Shown here one piece after another: positions 17,261 to 25,644 of a DNA stretch of 25,644 nucleotides (its first letter is position 1; each line of letters starts with the position of its first letter). Both the position numbers and the translations under genes were made by a program. A model generated the notes under the pieces. The model saw nothing but the letters and a program-made list of their open reading frames with translations. It did not search any database and was not told the origin of the DNA. Source of the stretch: Chara braunii (Eukaryota; Streptophyta; Charophyceae; Charales; Characeae); NCBI GenBank assembly GCA_003427395.1, contig BFEA01000576.1, positions 866,592 to 892,235 on the forward strand. Reading direction: 5' to 3'.

Positions 17261-17330
17261 GTGCTTGTAGCATTGCCCCCCCAGCCCCCCACCCCCCCCA
17301 ACCATATTTTCCTTTCTCTCTCTCTCTCTA

Positions 17331-17375
17331 TACATATATATATATATATTTGACGATATATATATATATATGTGT
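17331..17375. repeat. (AT)n microsatellite
   Basis: Two TATATA runs around TTTGACG, downstream of stem-loop 7. Confidence 0.9.
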
Positions 17376-17585
17376 GTTTACCCTCTCTCTTATTTTCTTC
17401 ATTTAGTGTGTATTGCATGTCAGGAGTACTAGAAGACTCAAAGATTGACAAATGTGAACGAGCATAGTGTTTCCTGCAGTAGGAGAAAAACGTGGAGAAG
17501 TTGGTCTCCGTACTGGGAAGAAACCGCAAAAACGTACGATACGAGCTCAAATTTCAATTTTTTTCCCTAACAGATAATGCAATGT

Positions 17586-17710
17586 TCAACAATTGGTAAA
17601 CAAGTTTTCAACAAATTGACCAACTTTTATACAACTTTTCAACAAATGGATCAACAATTGGTAAACCGGTTTTCAACAACTTGTCAACAACTTTTCAACA
17701 ATTGGACACA
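17586..17710. repeat. 65-bp degenerate tandem repeat rich in TTTTCAACAA
   Basis: TCAACAATTGGTAAAC occurs at 17586 and 17651, each followed by TTTTCAACAA. Further TTTTCAACAA and CAATTG blocks fill the interval. No coding signal. Confidence 0.8.
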
Positions 17711-17879
17711 CTATTTTCTTTTTACCAAATGTTTTGTCAGCGTTGATTTCCTTCACTTATGGTGGAACACATGACACCCCCCCCGCCAAACAGTTTATTA
17801 ACACAGTTCCAACTATTGGAAAAAAGGGTCCACATGTGATCATCCTGTCATAAAATTTGCCACAAAATTTATGTTGACA

Positions 17880-18842
17880 GGTCTCCTCTTCCCTCCTCCT
17901 TCCCATCGCGTAGATAAGTGAGAAGACATCCAAGGCTCTGGTGACTATTCGAAAACCGAGTTGAATCTAGTCCACCTCTATGTCGAACTACTCCCTGGTT
18001 CACTCCCAATCCTTCCAATGCTATGACATCCAATCCAGTATCTATGTGTGCTGCAACAGGTCAACGTTGAGCCGGAAGATTCTGACGCCTCGCTGGATCG
18101 TTGCTCCGGTTTCAAAGGAGGCTAGAAGAGGGCGGTGGTCAGAAAGAGGGTGGATTACGACGTCAACTTCTGTGAGAGAATCCCACGCCTGGCCTCTGAC
18201 CAACATCGAATCTAGTCTTTGTTTGGGGGGTTCATGGTCTCTCGCTTTCTGATAAGAGAACCACGTGAAGCCGTGTTCCTCCAAGTGTGTGACTCTGTAT
18301 GCATCCGTTAATAGATAGTGCTCCTCCAGTAAGGTATCTAGGAGGATGGCGTCTGCTCGTTTTGGGCTAAAGTTGAAAAAGTCGAGACCTGGGGATCTGA
18401 CAACATTGAAGTCGCCTACAAGGATCATGTTGGGGGAGTCAGGCAGCAGAGAGGGGAGTTCGTGTAGGAACGATCTCCTTTCTGCAGCTTTTGAAGGGGC
18501 ATAGATGAAGGCAAAAAACCAATTTTGGTTTCCTATCGCTGCCTCCACCCAGATCCATTGTCCCCATATGTCTATCTGGTAATTGTGTATGACTATATCC
18601 AGGTTCCTGTGGAACACGATTGCAACTCCTCCCTTTGTCCCATCGGCTGTCGACCAGAATTGCGGGTCGGTCCACCATTGTCCCAATCTGCTGATTTTGG
18701 CCTCGTCCAACTTCGTTACTTGTAGGAAGATCATGTGTGCTTGAATGTCATAAACCCATGTTTTGAGTCAGGCTTTTTTATACCTGCCAGAGTAGTCCCT
18801 TATTCCTCTGACGTTCCGGGTGGCTAGATTAAGCTTGACCAT
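17880..18842 (-). pseudogene. LINE ORF2 fragment: endonuclease domain only
   Basis: The minus-strand frame from ATG 18842 encodes an APE-type (exonuclease-endonuclease-phosphatase) domain, which nicks target DNA for LINE retrotransposition. Motifs in order: ATRNVRG, GGVAIVFHRN, FIYAP, VGDFNVV, RLDSMLV and SDHRPLLASF. The catalytic glutamate position reads LQVTK where LQET is usual, so Glu is Val. A TGA (18768-18770) interrupts early. Family-like sequence goes on past TAG 18042 through further stops (for example LGFRIVTRALDVF) and fades near 17880. The reverse transcriptase and 3' end are absent, which is unusual because LINE copies normally lose the 5' end. The ATG overlaps the ORF1 stop by 14 nt. 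Confidence 0.8.
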
Positions 18843-21340
18843 TTGAGTGGACGGATGCGGTCGATACTTGGATGCGTGGTGTAGCCTCTGTGACAGGGCG
18901 TTGTTGTCTGTTTCGTCGCCTTTGGTCGACTGGAAGTGAGGACGTCCAGGATGCCATGAGGAGGTTCCTAAAGGCCAAAGTTCCTGGCTGTTTGTCGGCT
19001 CCGATGGATATGATAAAATCTGCCACAACCCGCGGATCGACGTCCAAAGTGGGAAAAGTTTCTCTTAGTTCTTCCATGTCCTTTGAGAGCAGCCATGTGG
19101 AGGGTAACCACACAACACCTTGCGAGGCTAGGAGCGTTGTAGTGTCCGCGATTATTTTAGTATCGATAACTGCTAGGTGGAAGTGTCAGCTTCCCCTTGT
19201 GGTAGCTGCAGTTGTTTTCCTACCTACCCGTATTTCGGGGATAAGTCGGAAGGGGAATTTATCAGTGATGAAGGATGCAACTGCCTCATGCACAACTTCC
19301 TTCCCTGTTGGTGGGTAGTTCGCCGGAACCGTCGGGATAGCAAGAAATCTCTGATCGGTACGTTTGGCCAAGAATCTAGTGCTTTGAGGTGAAAGCGAGA
19401 AGCAGAGAAGAACCAAAAGATGCTTAGTTGTACCTGGTGTTGGGCCGGGGATGTTGGAGGAGGGGGTTGGGTGGTGATCGGGGCTGCTTGCAGAGCTCGA
19501 TCCTGTTTGGTGTATTGAGGTAAATTCCAGATTGATTTCCTCTTGCTCCCGGGTGGTTAGACCCTCTCCGTCTACGCCGACTCTCATTTGCTTAACTGGT
19601 GTCCGAAGGGAGAGTCTAGGATCTCTCATAGCCAGATCGTTCGGTCGGTATGGGTTCCAGGTGGGGACGAGGGGAACGATCACGGAGTGTGGATCGAAGT
19701 CGATAGCGGCTGGGTGGGTCGGAGGGGTTGGGTCAAGGGATTAAGAAGTCATTGGTGGGTTCGAAGATAGGATTCAAGTAGGTCGTGGCTCTGTTCGCGG
19801 GGACTTGGGCAGAGGGGTGTGATGAGGTTGTGTGGTTAGGGGGAGGGGGTGGTAGGTGGTGTGTAGGGAGTTAAGGGAGGCCGGAGAACAAAGTCTGTGA
19901 TGGTTTGGTGGTGATTGTCTCTGCGTATTGGGGGGATGGGGGAGGTACGGAGGAAATGAAGGTGGTTTGACGTAGGATCGGGGCAGTTGTGCGGAGTTGC
20001 GGGTGAGGGGGTAAGGTGAGGGAGCGGGGGGGAGGGATAGGGGAAGGTTGTGGTGGATTGAGACAAGAAGGGGGGAATTGAGGAAGGGGGAGTGCGTGGC
20101 AATGTCACGGTGGGATGCGAGTGGGAGGGCAGTAGTGCTGGGGGAGAAGGGTTGGATGGCAACATGTGATCTAGGAAGAGGGGCAAGGAGAGGACGTCAC
20201 GGTGTTGGGTGGGTTGGGGGGAGGTAGGTTGAAGGGGGGGAACGGATTGTGAGTGAGTCCTGATTTGAAGGATGGGCAGGGGTCGGGGCGGACCGGCAAA
20301 GATATATGGCACGGGGGAGGGTTGGGAGGTGTGGACTGGCGCATGAGTGAGCTGTCGTCGAGAAGGAGGAATGGATTGGGGACATCCATTCCTTGTTGCT
20401 TGTCCACGGCCTCCTCGTCCGCCTCTGTTTCTCGAGGGACGATCGGGGGGCATTGGCACGTTGAAGCGTGGGCAATCGGGATCGAATTCATTGTGATACC
20501 ACCACAGACACTTACCACAGAAGGGGGTGTCTTGGTTGGCAAATTGAATTTTCATGAATCCGTTGTTAGGGTATCTGATTACTACCCATTCAAGAAAGGA
20601 TTTTTTGACTGACGAATGACAATCAATTTGCACGTTGCCCAATTTTGGTTCGTCCTCCTTCTTCTCGGGAGGATGCATTACAATGATGGGGCCCATTAAT
20701 TTTTGTACTGCCTGCCTCAAGGAGAACACATCGCGCCAGGCGGGACTCTAAGCACAATTATATGGTATTTGGCGGCCAGATCCGTATCCCTCATCTGATG
20801 GAGCTCGATTTGTGTCATCCACGGTTTAAAGAAGACCTTGATCGGCCCTTTTCGGGAAGGTATAAAGTCGTGACCCTTTGCTACCATCCATTCAGCAATT
20901 CTAGAGGAGCGGGCAACGTAGGACATGACGTTAGGACCTTCTCCATGAGTCCGTCCTCTTTTCTGGGACGGATTCATATTGACGTCCTGGTACCAAGCGT
21001 CTTCATAGACTCATACGAATTGTTCCCTCTAAGCCATAGTTAGGGACGTGGATCGAGCATCGAAAATAACGATAACAGTTCGCTCCTTGAGCCAGTTTAC
21101 AATGGCAGTGTTGACTTCTTCACTGAGAGTGAGGTAGCCAACGCCGTCAATAATCTTTGTCTCTCTGTGGCTAAAATCGGTTTATGGAAATAGGCCATCA
21201 TCGAAGCATGCATCTAGCAGGGCACGGATACAGGGGATACCATACGAGGCTATGGACGGACCCCCGATGTGAGACATGGGGGGTTGAGACATCGGTGGGA
21301 TTCCTCCCTCCCTGACAGAAGGTGGAAGAGAGGCGGCCAT
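18829..21340 (-). pseudogene. LINE ORF1: nucleic-acid-binding protein with zinc knuckle, decayed
   Basis: ATG 21340 (MAASLPPSVREGG) is the best start. The same frame runs through TAA 21182-21184, TAG 21029-21031 and TGA 21011-21013, then VYEDAWYQDVNMNPSQKRG and a DUF4283-like segment (KVFFKPWMTQIELHQMRD). A one-base insertion near 20728 shifts the frame into VQKLMGPIIVMHPP and a zinc knuckle FCGKCLWWYHNEFDPDC (C-x2-C-x4-H-x6-C; the usual last spacing is 4). A long Pro/Ser-rich linker ends at 19836. Another shift leads to a conserved C-terminal part (19683 to 18829, with TGA 19186-19188) ending in TAA 18829. Most stops fit C to T changes in CAA, CAG or CGA. It is expected to coat LINE RNA and work with ORF2. 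Confidence 0.7.
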
Positions 21341-22020
21341 AGTGATGTATGAGAGAAGACGTGGTTAAGCAAGTAGGTGGGGAAAATCGTGTACCTGGGC
21401 GAGATTGCGGTGACGTCGGCAGCTTCGAGGCTGTGTTGACCGCTATTGAGGCACATGTGTATTTCGACTGGCGTTGCGCATCAGGGACATGGCGAGCTCG
21501 CCTTGTCCATTTCACGTAGTTCGCATTAGTGTGTCGTCATAATCTCCTATCCGTTGTCCCGCCTCCATATTCGCCCTCGACATAGCCTGGGTTGACCTAG
21601 CAGTAGCTAGATAGGACGTTGGCGGTGCCACTTCACCTGGCAGCGTGGTAGTCAGCAGAACCGGTTCTCTCCGAACCAGTAGTGCACCGTCTGAGTGCTC
21701 CGTTCCAGCCGGTGGTTTCTCCCCCCCACCTACGTATCGACTTTCGGAAAGAAAAAGAAAGAAAAAAACGTACTTACCTCTGCCACGAAAGTTGTGGAGA
21801 TCGAGGGCCTTGTTGCACTACTGACCAAATGTGCAACATGAGCATGAATCTTCTCGTAGAACATAGGTCACGGTAGATACACTGCTAGTAGTTTCGAGCT
21901 TGAAATGTCATTTTTCCTGTGGGCGTGTGGGGTGGTACAACCCTCAATAGCTTGCTATTCGTTTTTTAGTTGTTTTTTTTGTTTGTTTTTTCTTCCTGGG
22001 ATAGAAGAATCTGGGTTCCA
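21341..22020. other. Unassigned, possibly LINE 5' region
   Basis: No credible gene. A strong minus-strand splice-donor match GAG-GTAAGTA has its exon end at 21778. The frame leading to it (ATG 21864, about 28 codons) is open but unrecognised. A T-rich stretch lies at about 21963-21992, just before the SINE-like element. Confidence 0.3.
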
Positions 22021-22023
22021 TCC

Positions 22024-22430
22024 AACCGCCTAGCTCAATGGGTTAGGCACGCAAGTGCCATTCACGAGGTTCTGGGTTCAATCCCCATGGCCATCTGTGG
22101 CACTCTTGGTGCCAACCAACTGAGATAGTCAGCTCGATCCTCCCAGTTAGTAACAGGAACGTCTTCAACCAACATGGGTGTGAGTGTGTGAGTGTGTGAG
22201 TGGGTTGCGTGTGGTGTGTGGGAGAGTGCTGGCTTTAGACACTACCATCCGGAAGGCTGTCCATCCCGACTTCATAAGACCTTTGCCAAACTTACTGTCT
22301 AGAACATGAAGCATGCTATCTGAATGGCCGCGTCCCCGCGTTTGACGCGGTTTAACAATTGGGTCAAGCCCAGAGTGTCCTGCTACCGTCGCCGCTTGTG
22401 TACAAACATACCTATACCTACCTATGTCCT
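22024..22430 (+). mobile_element. tRNA-derived SINE-like element
   Basis: An A box TAGCTCAATGG (22031-22041) and a B box GGTTCAATCCC (22075-22085) sit 33 bp apart, as in tRNA promoters, with a short T-arm TGGG/CCCA around the B box. The sequence continues without tRNA structure (GT-rich 22175-22220, then unique DNA), as expected of a SINE body. The 3' limit is a guess, placed near the ACCTATACCTACCTATG repeats. No poly(A) tail or target duplication was identified. Confidence 0.6.
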
Positions 22431-22646
22431 ACCTTGCGGCGCCCGTTCGTGTTCTTGAGTCGACCAACTTTAAAATAACCCCTCTTTCGAGACTGCTCTC
22501 CTGCAAGAAAGCTGACGAGGCGCGAGCGCGCCGGGAACAAACCGGCCGACGGGCTCGGCGGTCTTGAAACCCAACGCTTTGGAGTTTCCGAGGAAGAAGG
22601 AAGACATTGACATCACCATTGAAGTCTACTCGGAGGTCAGTCAGCA

Positions 22647-23430
22647 ATGGAGCGACAGGGATTGACTGAAGGGGCAGGTGGAGGGGTAGGCGAGATGGTG
22701 GCATCTCGTGGTCAGCGTGGAGAAGGCGTCCTTGCACAGGGAACAACACAGGTGGAGCTTCTACAGGAGACATGTTGATCAGAGAATCTTCAACGACAAA
22801 CAGATGAATGGGTGACCGAGCTGGAAGACACGCAACAACACATGCAACAGATTGTTGGAGCCTTGGCCTCCGTGGCCTAGGTCGGGTCGGTGGTGGATTG
22901 GGGGGGATCTACCATGACCACATGGCTGGAGGATAAGTACCAACAACTATCAACTATCCTCTGGCAGATTGTGGAGGATCCAGAACTGGAGCTTTTTGTA
23001 GATTGGCAGTGGGCTGACACTCTGATAACCAATTGTAACATGATTTTCAGCCAGGGAGTAGATTACTATGATGAGTTGAAGGAGAGGCTGCTGATTGAAA
23101 CATCTACAATGGGGATAACCGCTTCAACAACAGTGACGTCGCGTATGACTATGATTTGAGCGCCAGAGACAATCACATCAATGACATTAACCATAACAAC
23201 AGTGCCTGCGATTGTGCCATATGCAACGGCGTCGGTCACATCAACAACATCACCAACATTGATTTCATCGACCATCAACACGACGGCTTCGACTTCACTA
23301 CTTGCATCTGCAGCAGTGTCAGTGATGTCTCTACCATTACCGACATCAGTAACGAATGCTTTGTCTCAAATAACGGCAACAAGGTTTGCGGACGCGACTA
23401 CTCACAAGACTGCCGGTTGCAACAACAACG

Positions 23431-23461
<31 letters not shown>

Positions 23462-23669
23462 AAATAACAATAATATTGACGTTGTGGTAAGGGCGATTGG
23501 GCATCCTCTCCCCCCCCCCCTTCTCCCTCCCCTCTTGCTTGTTTTCTCACACTTTTTCGGGGTTGACTGGGGGGGAGGGCGACTGGGTAGGTCGAATGGA
23601 CTGTTCGGCAAACCAGAAGGGTGTGCGGCGGAGCGAGAAGTGGGATGGTGGAGTAAAGGGGTGGGATAG
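22647..23669 (+). pseudogene. Decayed ORF with Thr/Ser-rich C-terminus, possibly gag-like
   Basis: From ATG 22647 one frame stays open to TAG 23667 except for TGA 22776, TAG 22878 and TGA 23157. The N-terminal part (MERQGLTEGAGG, then a Gln-rich helix WVTELEDTQQHMQQIVGALA) leads to TWLEDKYQQLSTILWQIVED and YYDELKERLLIETSTMG, then a long Thr/Ser/Ala-rich region and a (CAA)n-encoded Asn run. The layout resembles retrotransposon gag-type or plant transposon ORFs, but I cannot name a family. A GTAAGG donor follows the Asn run near 23488 and TTTCTACAG near 23823-23831 could be its acceptor, so the reading after 23487 may be intron. Confidence 0.4.
23420..23468. repeat. (CAA)n microsatellite
   Basis: CAA trinucleotide repeat, encoding Asn in the frame of the preceding ORF. 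Confidence 0.9.
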
Positions 23670-23734
23670 CGATTGCCAGATCGCCAAGGTGGATAGGGTG
23701 GCTTGTGATTGGTCTGCTTTTCCACATCCAACGC

Positions 23735-23985
23735 TGGCCACGTGGCAACAGGGCGGGTAGGGTTTGCCCATGTGGTCGTTCAACGGTATGCCATATGGAA
23801 TATGTGATTTCAATGTTTTGTGTTTCTACAGTTTGGTAACGTGGCAGGGAAGGAGGTGCTGGGAAGATCGGCACCGATGCTTATGCGATCGACTTGTGTT
23901 CTGTCACGTGAGTATTGCGAGTTGACCTTTTTTCATTTTTCTATAAACATGGATTTTCACCACGTGGCAGGGTAGGAGGTCCAGT
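23735..23985. promoter_or_regulatory. Repeated ACGTGGCAGGG motifs (G-box-like cores)
   Basis: ACGTGGCAGGGAAGGAGGT (23839) recurs as ACGTGGCAGGGTAGGAGGT (23962). A related GCCACGTGGCAAC lies near 23737. CACGTGGC is the plant G-box core. No gene start can be linked, so these may only be a diverged repeat. Confidence 0.3.
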
Positions 23986-23989
23986 GGTG

Positions 23990-25080
23990 TTAGGCATCCG
24001 GGTTATATATGTCTTTGTTTTGCTCTCCTGCTACGTGGGTATTTTGCTTTGAATATGTCTGCAATAGGGCTTTCCTCCACTTGAGTGGTTTGTAGTGAAT
24101 TACGATCGGGGGGGGAAGCTCAATATAACTACTGATAAACTGCTAAACTATCTCGCCCTGCAATCAAGTTCTTTGCCTTATTAGAGTCTCCCCCACTCCT
24201 CACGGTAGGGCGGAGCTTGATTCTGCACACAATGGGGTTAATCCTTCCCCACCTGGGGAAGCAATCAATGCCCCGTGATTATGCTACAGTCGTGTTATGC
24301 AGGGAAGCTGTCTCCAGGGGAGCAGTGGCTGAGGCTCTTCCAGCCCTAATGGGAAGAGGCGTGGGTATAAGCTTGTAATCAAATTCGTAATTGGAGCCTT
24401 GGGCACTGGGCCCTATTTCCATGCCATGCGGGCCCTTGACAGCAACGTTTTGCTGCGATAGCCAGATTCAAAGCCCGCTTCCCGATCGGGGCACATGCCT
24501 CCGCCACTCAACACTCAACGGAAACGTTCATCTCTGGCCGTCGATCTGTGTAATCTACGTCGAAAACGCGATCTTCATTCGTCCGGTTGAAAATTGAAAG
24601 GGACTAAGCCCGCTTCTGTGTGCCCGCTCGTTCTCCCCTCCTCTCCCTTCCTCTCCCCTCCGTTGCCCTGTCTCGTGTGGTCTCCTCTTCCCGCGCGCAC
24701 AGATCGTATCTGCTACAACCCGCCGCTGGTAGTTGGCGGGTTATTTGTTTCTGCCCCCGTGTCACCACAAGTTGGCTGTGCGACAGATTTTCGTCTCCCG
24801 CCGTGTTCCACCAGAGCGGGACACCACCGTCTTCCACCAGAACGGAACGGTGTCCCTCGGAATTCGGCCCTGGTTACAGTACTCGCCATCCGCCAAGATT
24901 TCGAATGCATCTGGACAAAATAATGTCCACATGCAATCAAAATGTTGGCGGAACGAGGCCCTCCGCGGAACAAGCCCACGATGACCACGGCATCTCGATT
25001 AATAGCGTCATCGGGCTGAAGTTGGAAGCTGAAAGCTGAAGTTGGTCATGTCGATATCGGAGGAATGTGAGTGAAGTGGC
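23990..25080. other. No gene recognised
   Basis: Mixed unique sequence with small hairpins: CTTCCCCA/TGGGGAAG (24244-24261), ACCCGCC/GGCGGGT near 24717-24741 and GGGACACC/GGTGTCCC near 24818-24855. Short open frames on both strands look accidental. Confidence 0.4.
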
Positions 25081-25086
25081 AGGAGG

Positions 25087-25136
<50 letters not shown>

Positions 25137-25644
25137 CAGTTTGTTGACCTGCATTAGACGCGGGGGGGGGTTACAAATGTGAGGAGGGCGCACAGCAGAG
25201 CTTGCATACGGGGCAGGCGAATGATAATCGTTCGTTGAGAGAAACACCATAGCAGAGAGCAGGTTTAGCAGAGGAGTGACGACGGACAGGAAAGAAAGTG
25301 ACTGTCGACGACGACGCACATTCTCTCTTTTTTTTTTTTTACGGCGCACATTCTCAGTGAGATCCAGAGCATGGTATAAAAAAAAATAAAAAAAAAAAAT
25401 AAAATTGGAAAGCAGGGAAGAAGGCAGGCACTCACGTCCTCAATCTAGGATAGGGACATTGCTGTGCGTTTTATGGCGCTGACGTCTAATCTTGCAGGCC
25501 TCTTGGTCATCGTTCGAGTTCTGGGGGTCTCAGTGTGAAGGAAGGAAGAAGTCCGAGTGAAGAAAAGAGTCGTAAGGCAACGGGGGCCCATTTTTCAACC
25601 TTGTTGGTAGGCTGAGAGGTAGATTCGATCGATACGTAGATACC
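25081..25644. other. (GA)n microsatellite and A/T-rich non-coding end
   Basis: (GA)n at about 25090-25135, a T run near 25330-25340 and an A-rich patch near 25378-25405. No gene or RNA recognised. Confidence 0.6.

Larger units (their letters stand above)
16970..17285. repeat. Tandem duplication of an about 168-bp unit carrying stem-loops 6 and 7
   Basis: GCGTCCATCCGTGGAATGAA at 16970 and GCGTCCATCCGTAGAATGAA at 17140 each lead to a stem-loop copy (17023, 17189) and then CTGCTTGTA or GTGCTTGTA. Non-coding. Confidence 0.8.
17880..21340 (-). mobile_element. Non-LTR retrotransposon (LINE), 3'-deleted
   Basis: ORF1 and ORF2 overlap by 14 nt on the minus strand, the usual coupled arrangement. The element lacks reverse transcriptase and tail, and its 5' end is not delimited. 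It is antisense to the TMEM19-like exon and may lie in that gene's intron. Confidence 0.75.

Noticed and set aside
24185-24390. Possible snRNA-like sequence with small hairpins
   Set aside because: Compared from memory with U1, U2, U4, U5 and U6 core motifs; none present.
24391-25039. Several short plus-strand and minus-strand frames
   Set aside because: Overlapping in many frames, no domain or codon signal, no consistent start context.

Overview
The window looks like nuclear DNA of a green-lineage eukaryote, probably a streptophyte alga such as Chara. That placement is inference from general resemblance; no search was run. The reasons are GT-AG introns, very dense (CT)n/(GA)n microsatellites, assembly gaps inside simple repeats, a first exon resembling the plant TMEM19/DUF92 family, and a LINE whose ORF1 has a plant-like zinc knuckle. 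Almost everything else is decayed mobile DNA.

Layout. 1-2200: non-coding, with a purine tract, a CT-rich stretch with a TATA-like site, and six strong hairpins (964-1550) that may be LTR-like. 2210-2600: CA-rich tandem repeat. 2694-12830: four co-oriented plus-strand genes: A (2694-4241, unknown acidic protein), B (5391-8108, Plavaka-type transposase), C (8881-10110, Ulp1/C48 cysteine protease) and D (10974-12830, unknown basic/acidic protein with one clear intron). B and C together suggest a large DNA transposon carrying a SUMO-protease-like gene. 13736-13917: probable first exon of a host TMEM19-like membrane protein. 13918-17880: pyrimidine-rich, simple-repeat-filled sequence, probably its intron. 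17880-21340: minus-strand LINE with overlapping ORF1 and ORF2, ending before the reverse transcriptase. 22024-22430: tRNA-derived SINE-like element. 22647-23669: a decayed Thr-rich ORF, possibly gag-like. 23670-25644: no gene recognised.

Two signals stand out. First, a 69-72 bp stem-loop with arms close to GTTCACTACTGCGTG occurs seven times (2475, 4387, 8540, 10157, 13283, 17023, 17189). The first five copies alternate strictly with genes A to D. Second, nearly all premature stops in the decayed ORFs can be read as CGA to TGA, CAG to TAG or CAA to TAA. Gene C is one 409-codon frame broken only by five TGA codons. This fits decay by cytosine deamination, but readthrough or recoding is not excluded from sequence alone.

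A near-identical inverted repeat (13418-13567 and 16811-16959), each arm with two hairpins and next to a 40-base T run, encloses the host exon. Frames were worked out by hand; family calls rest on motif recognition.
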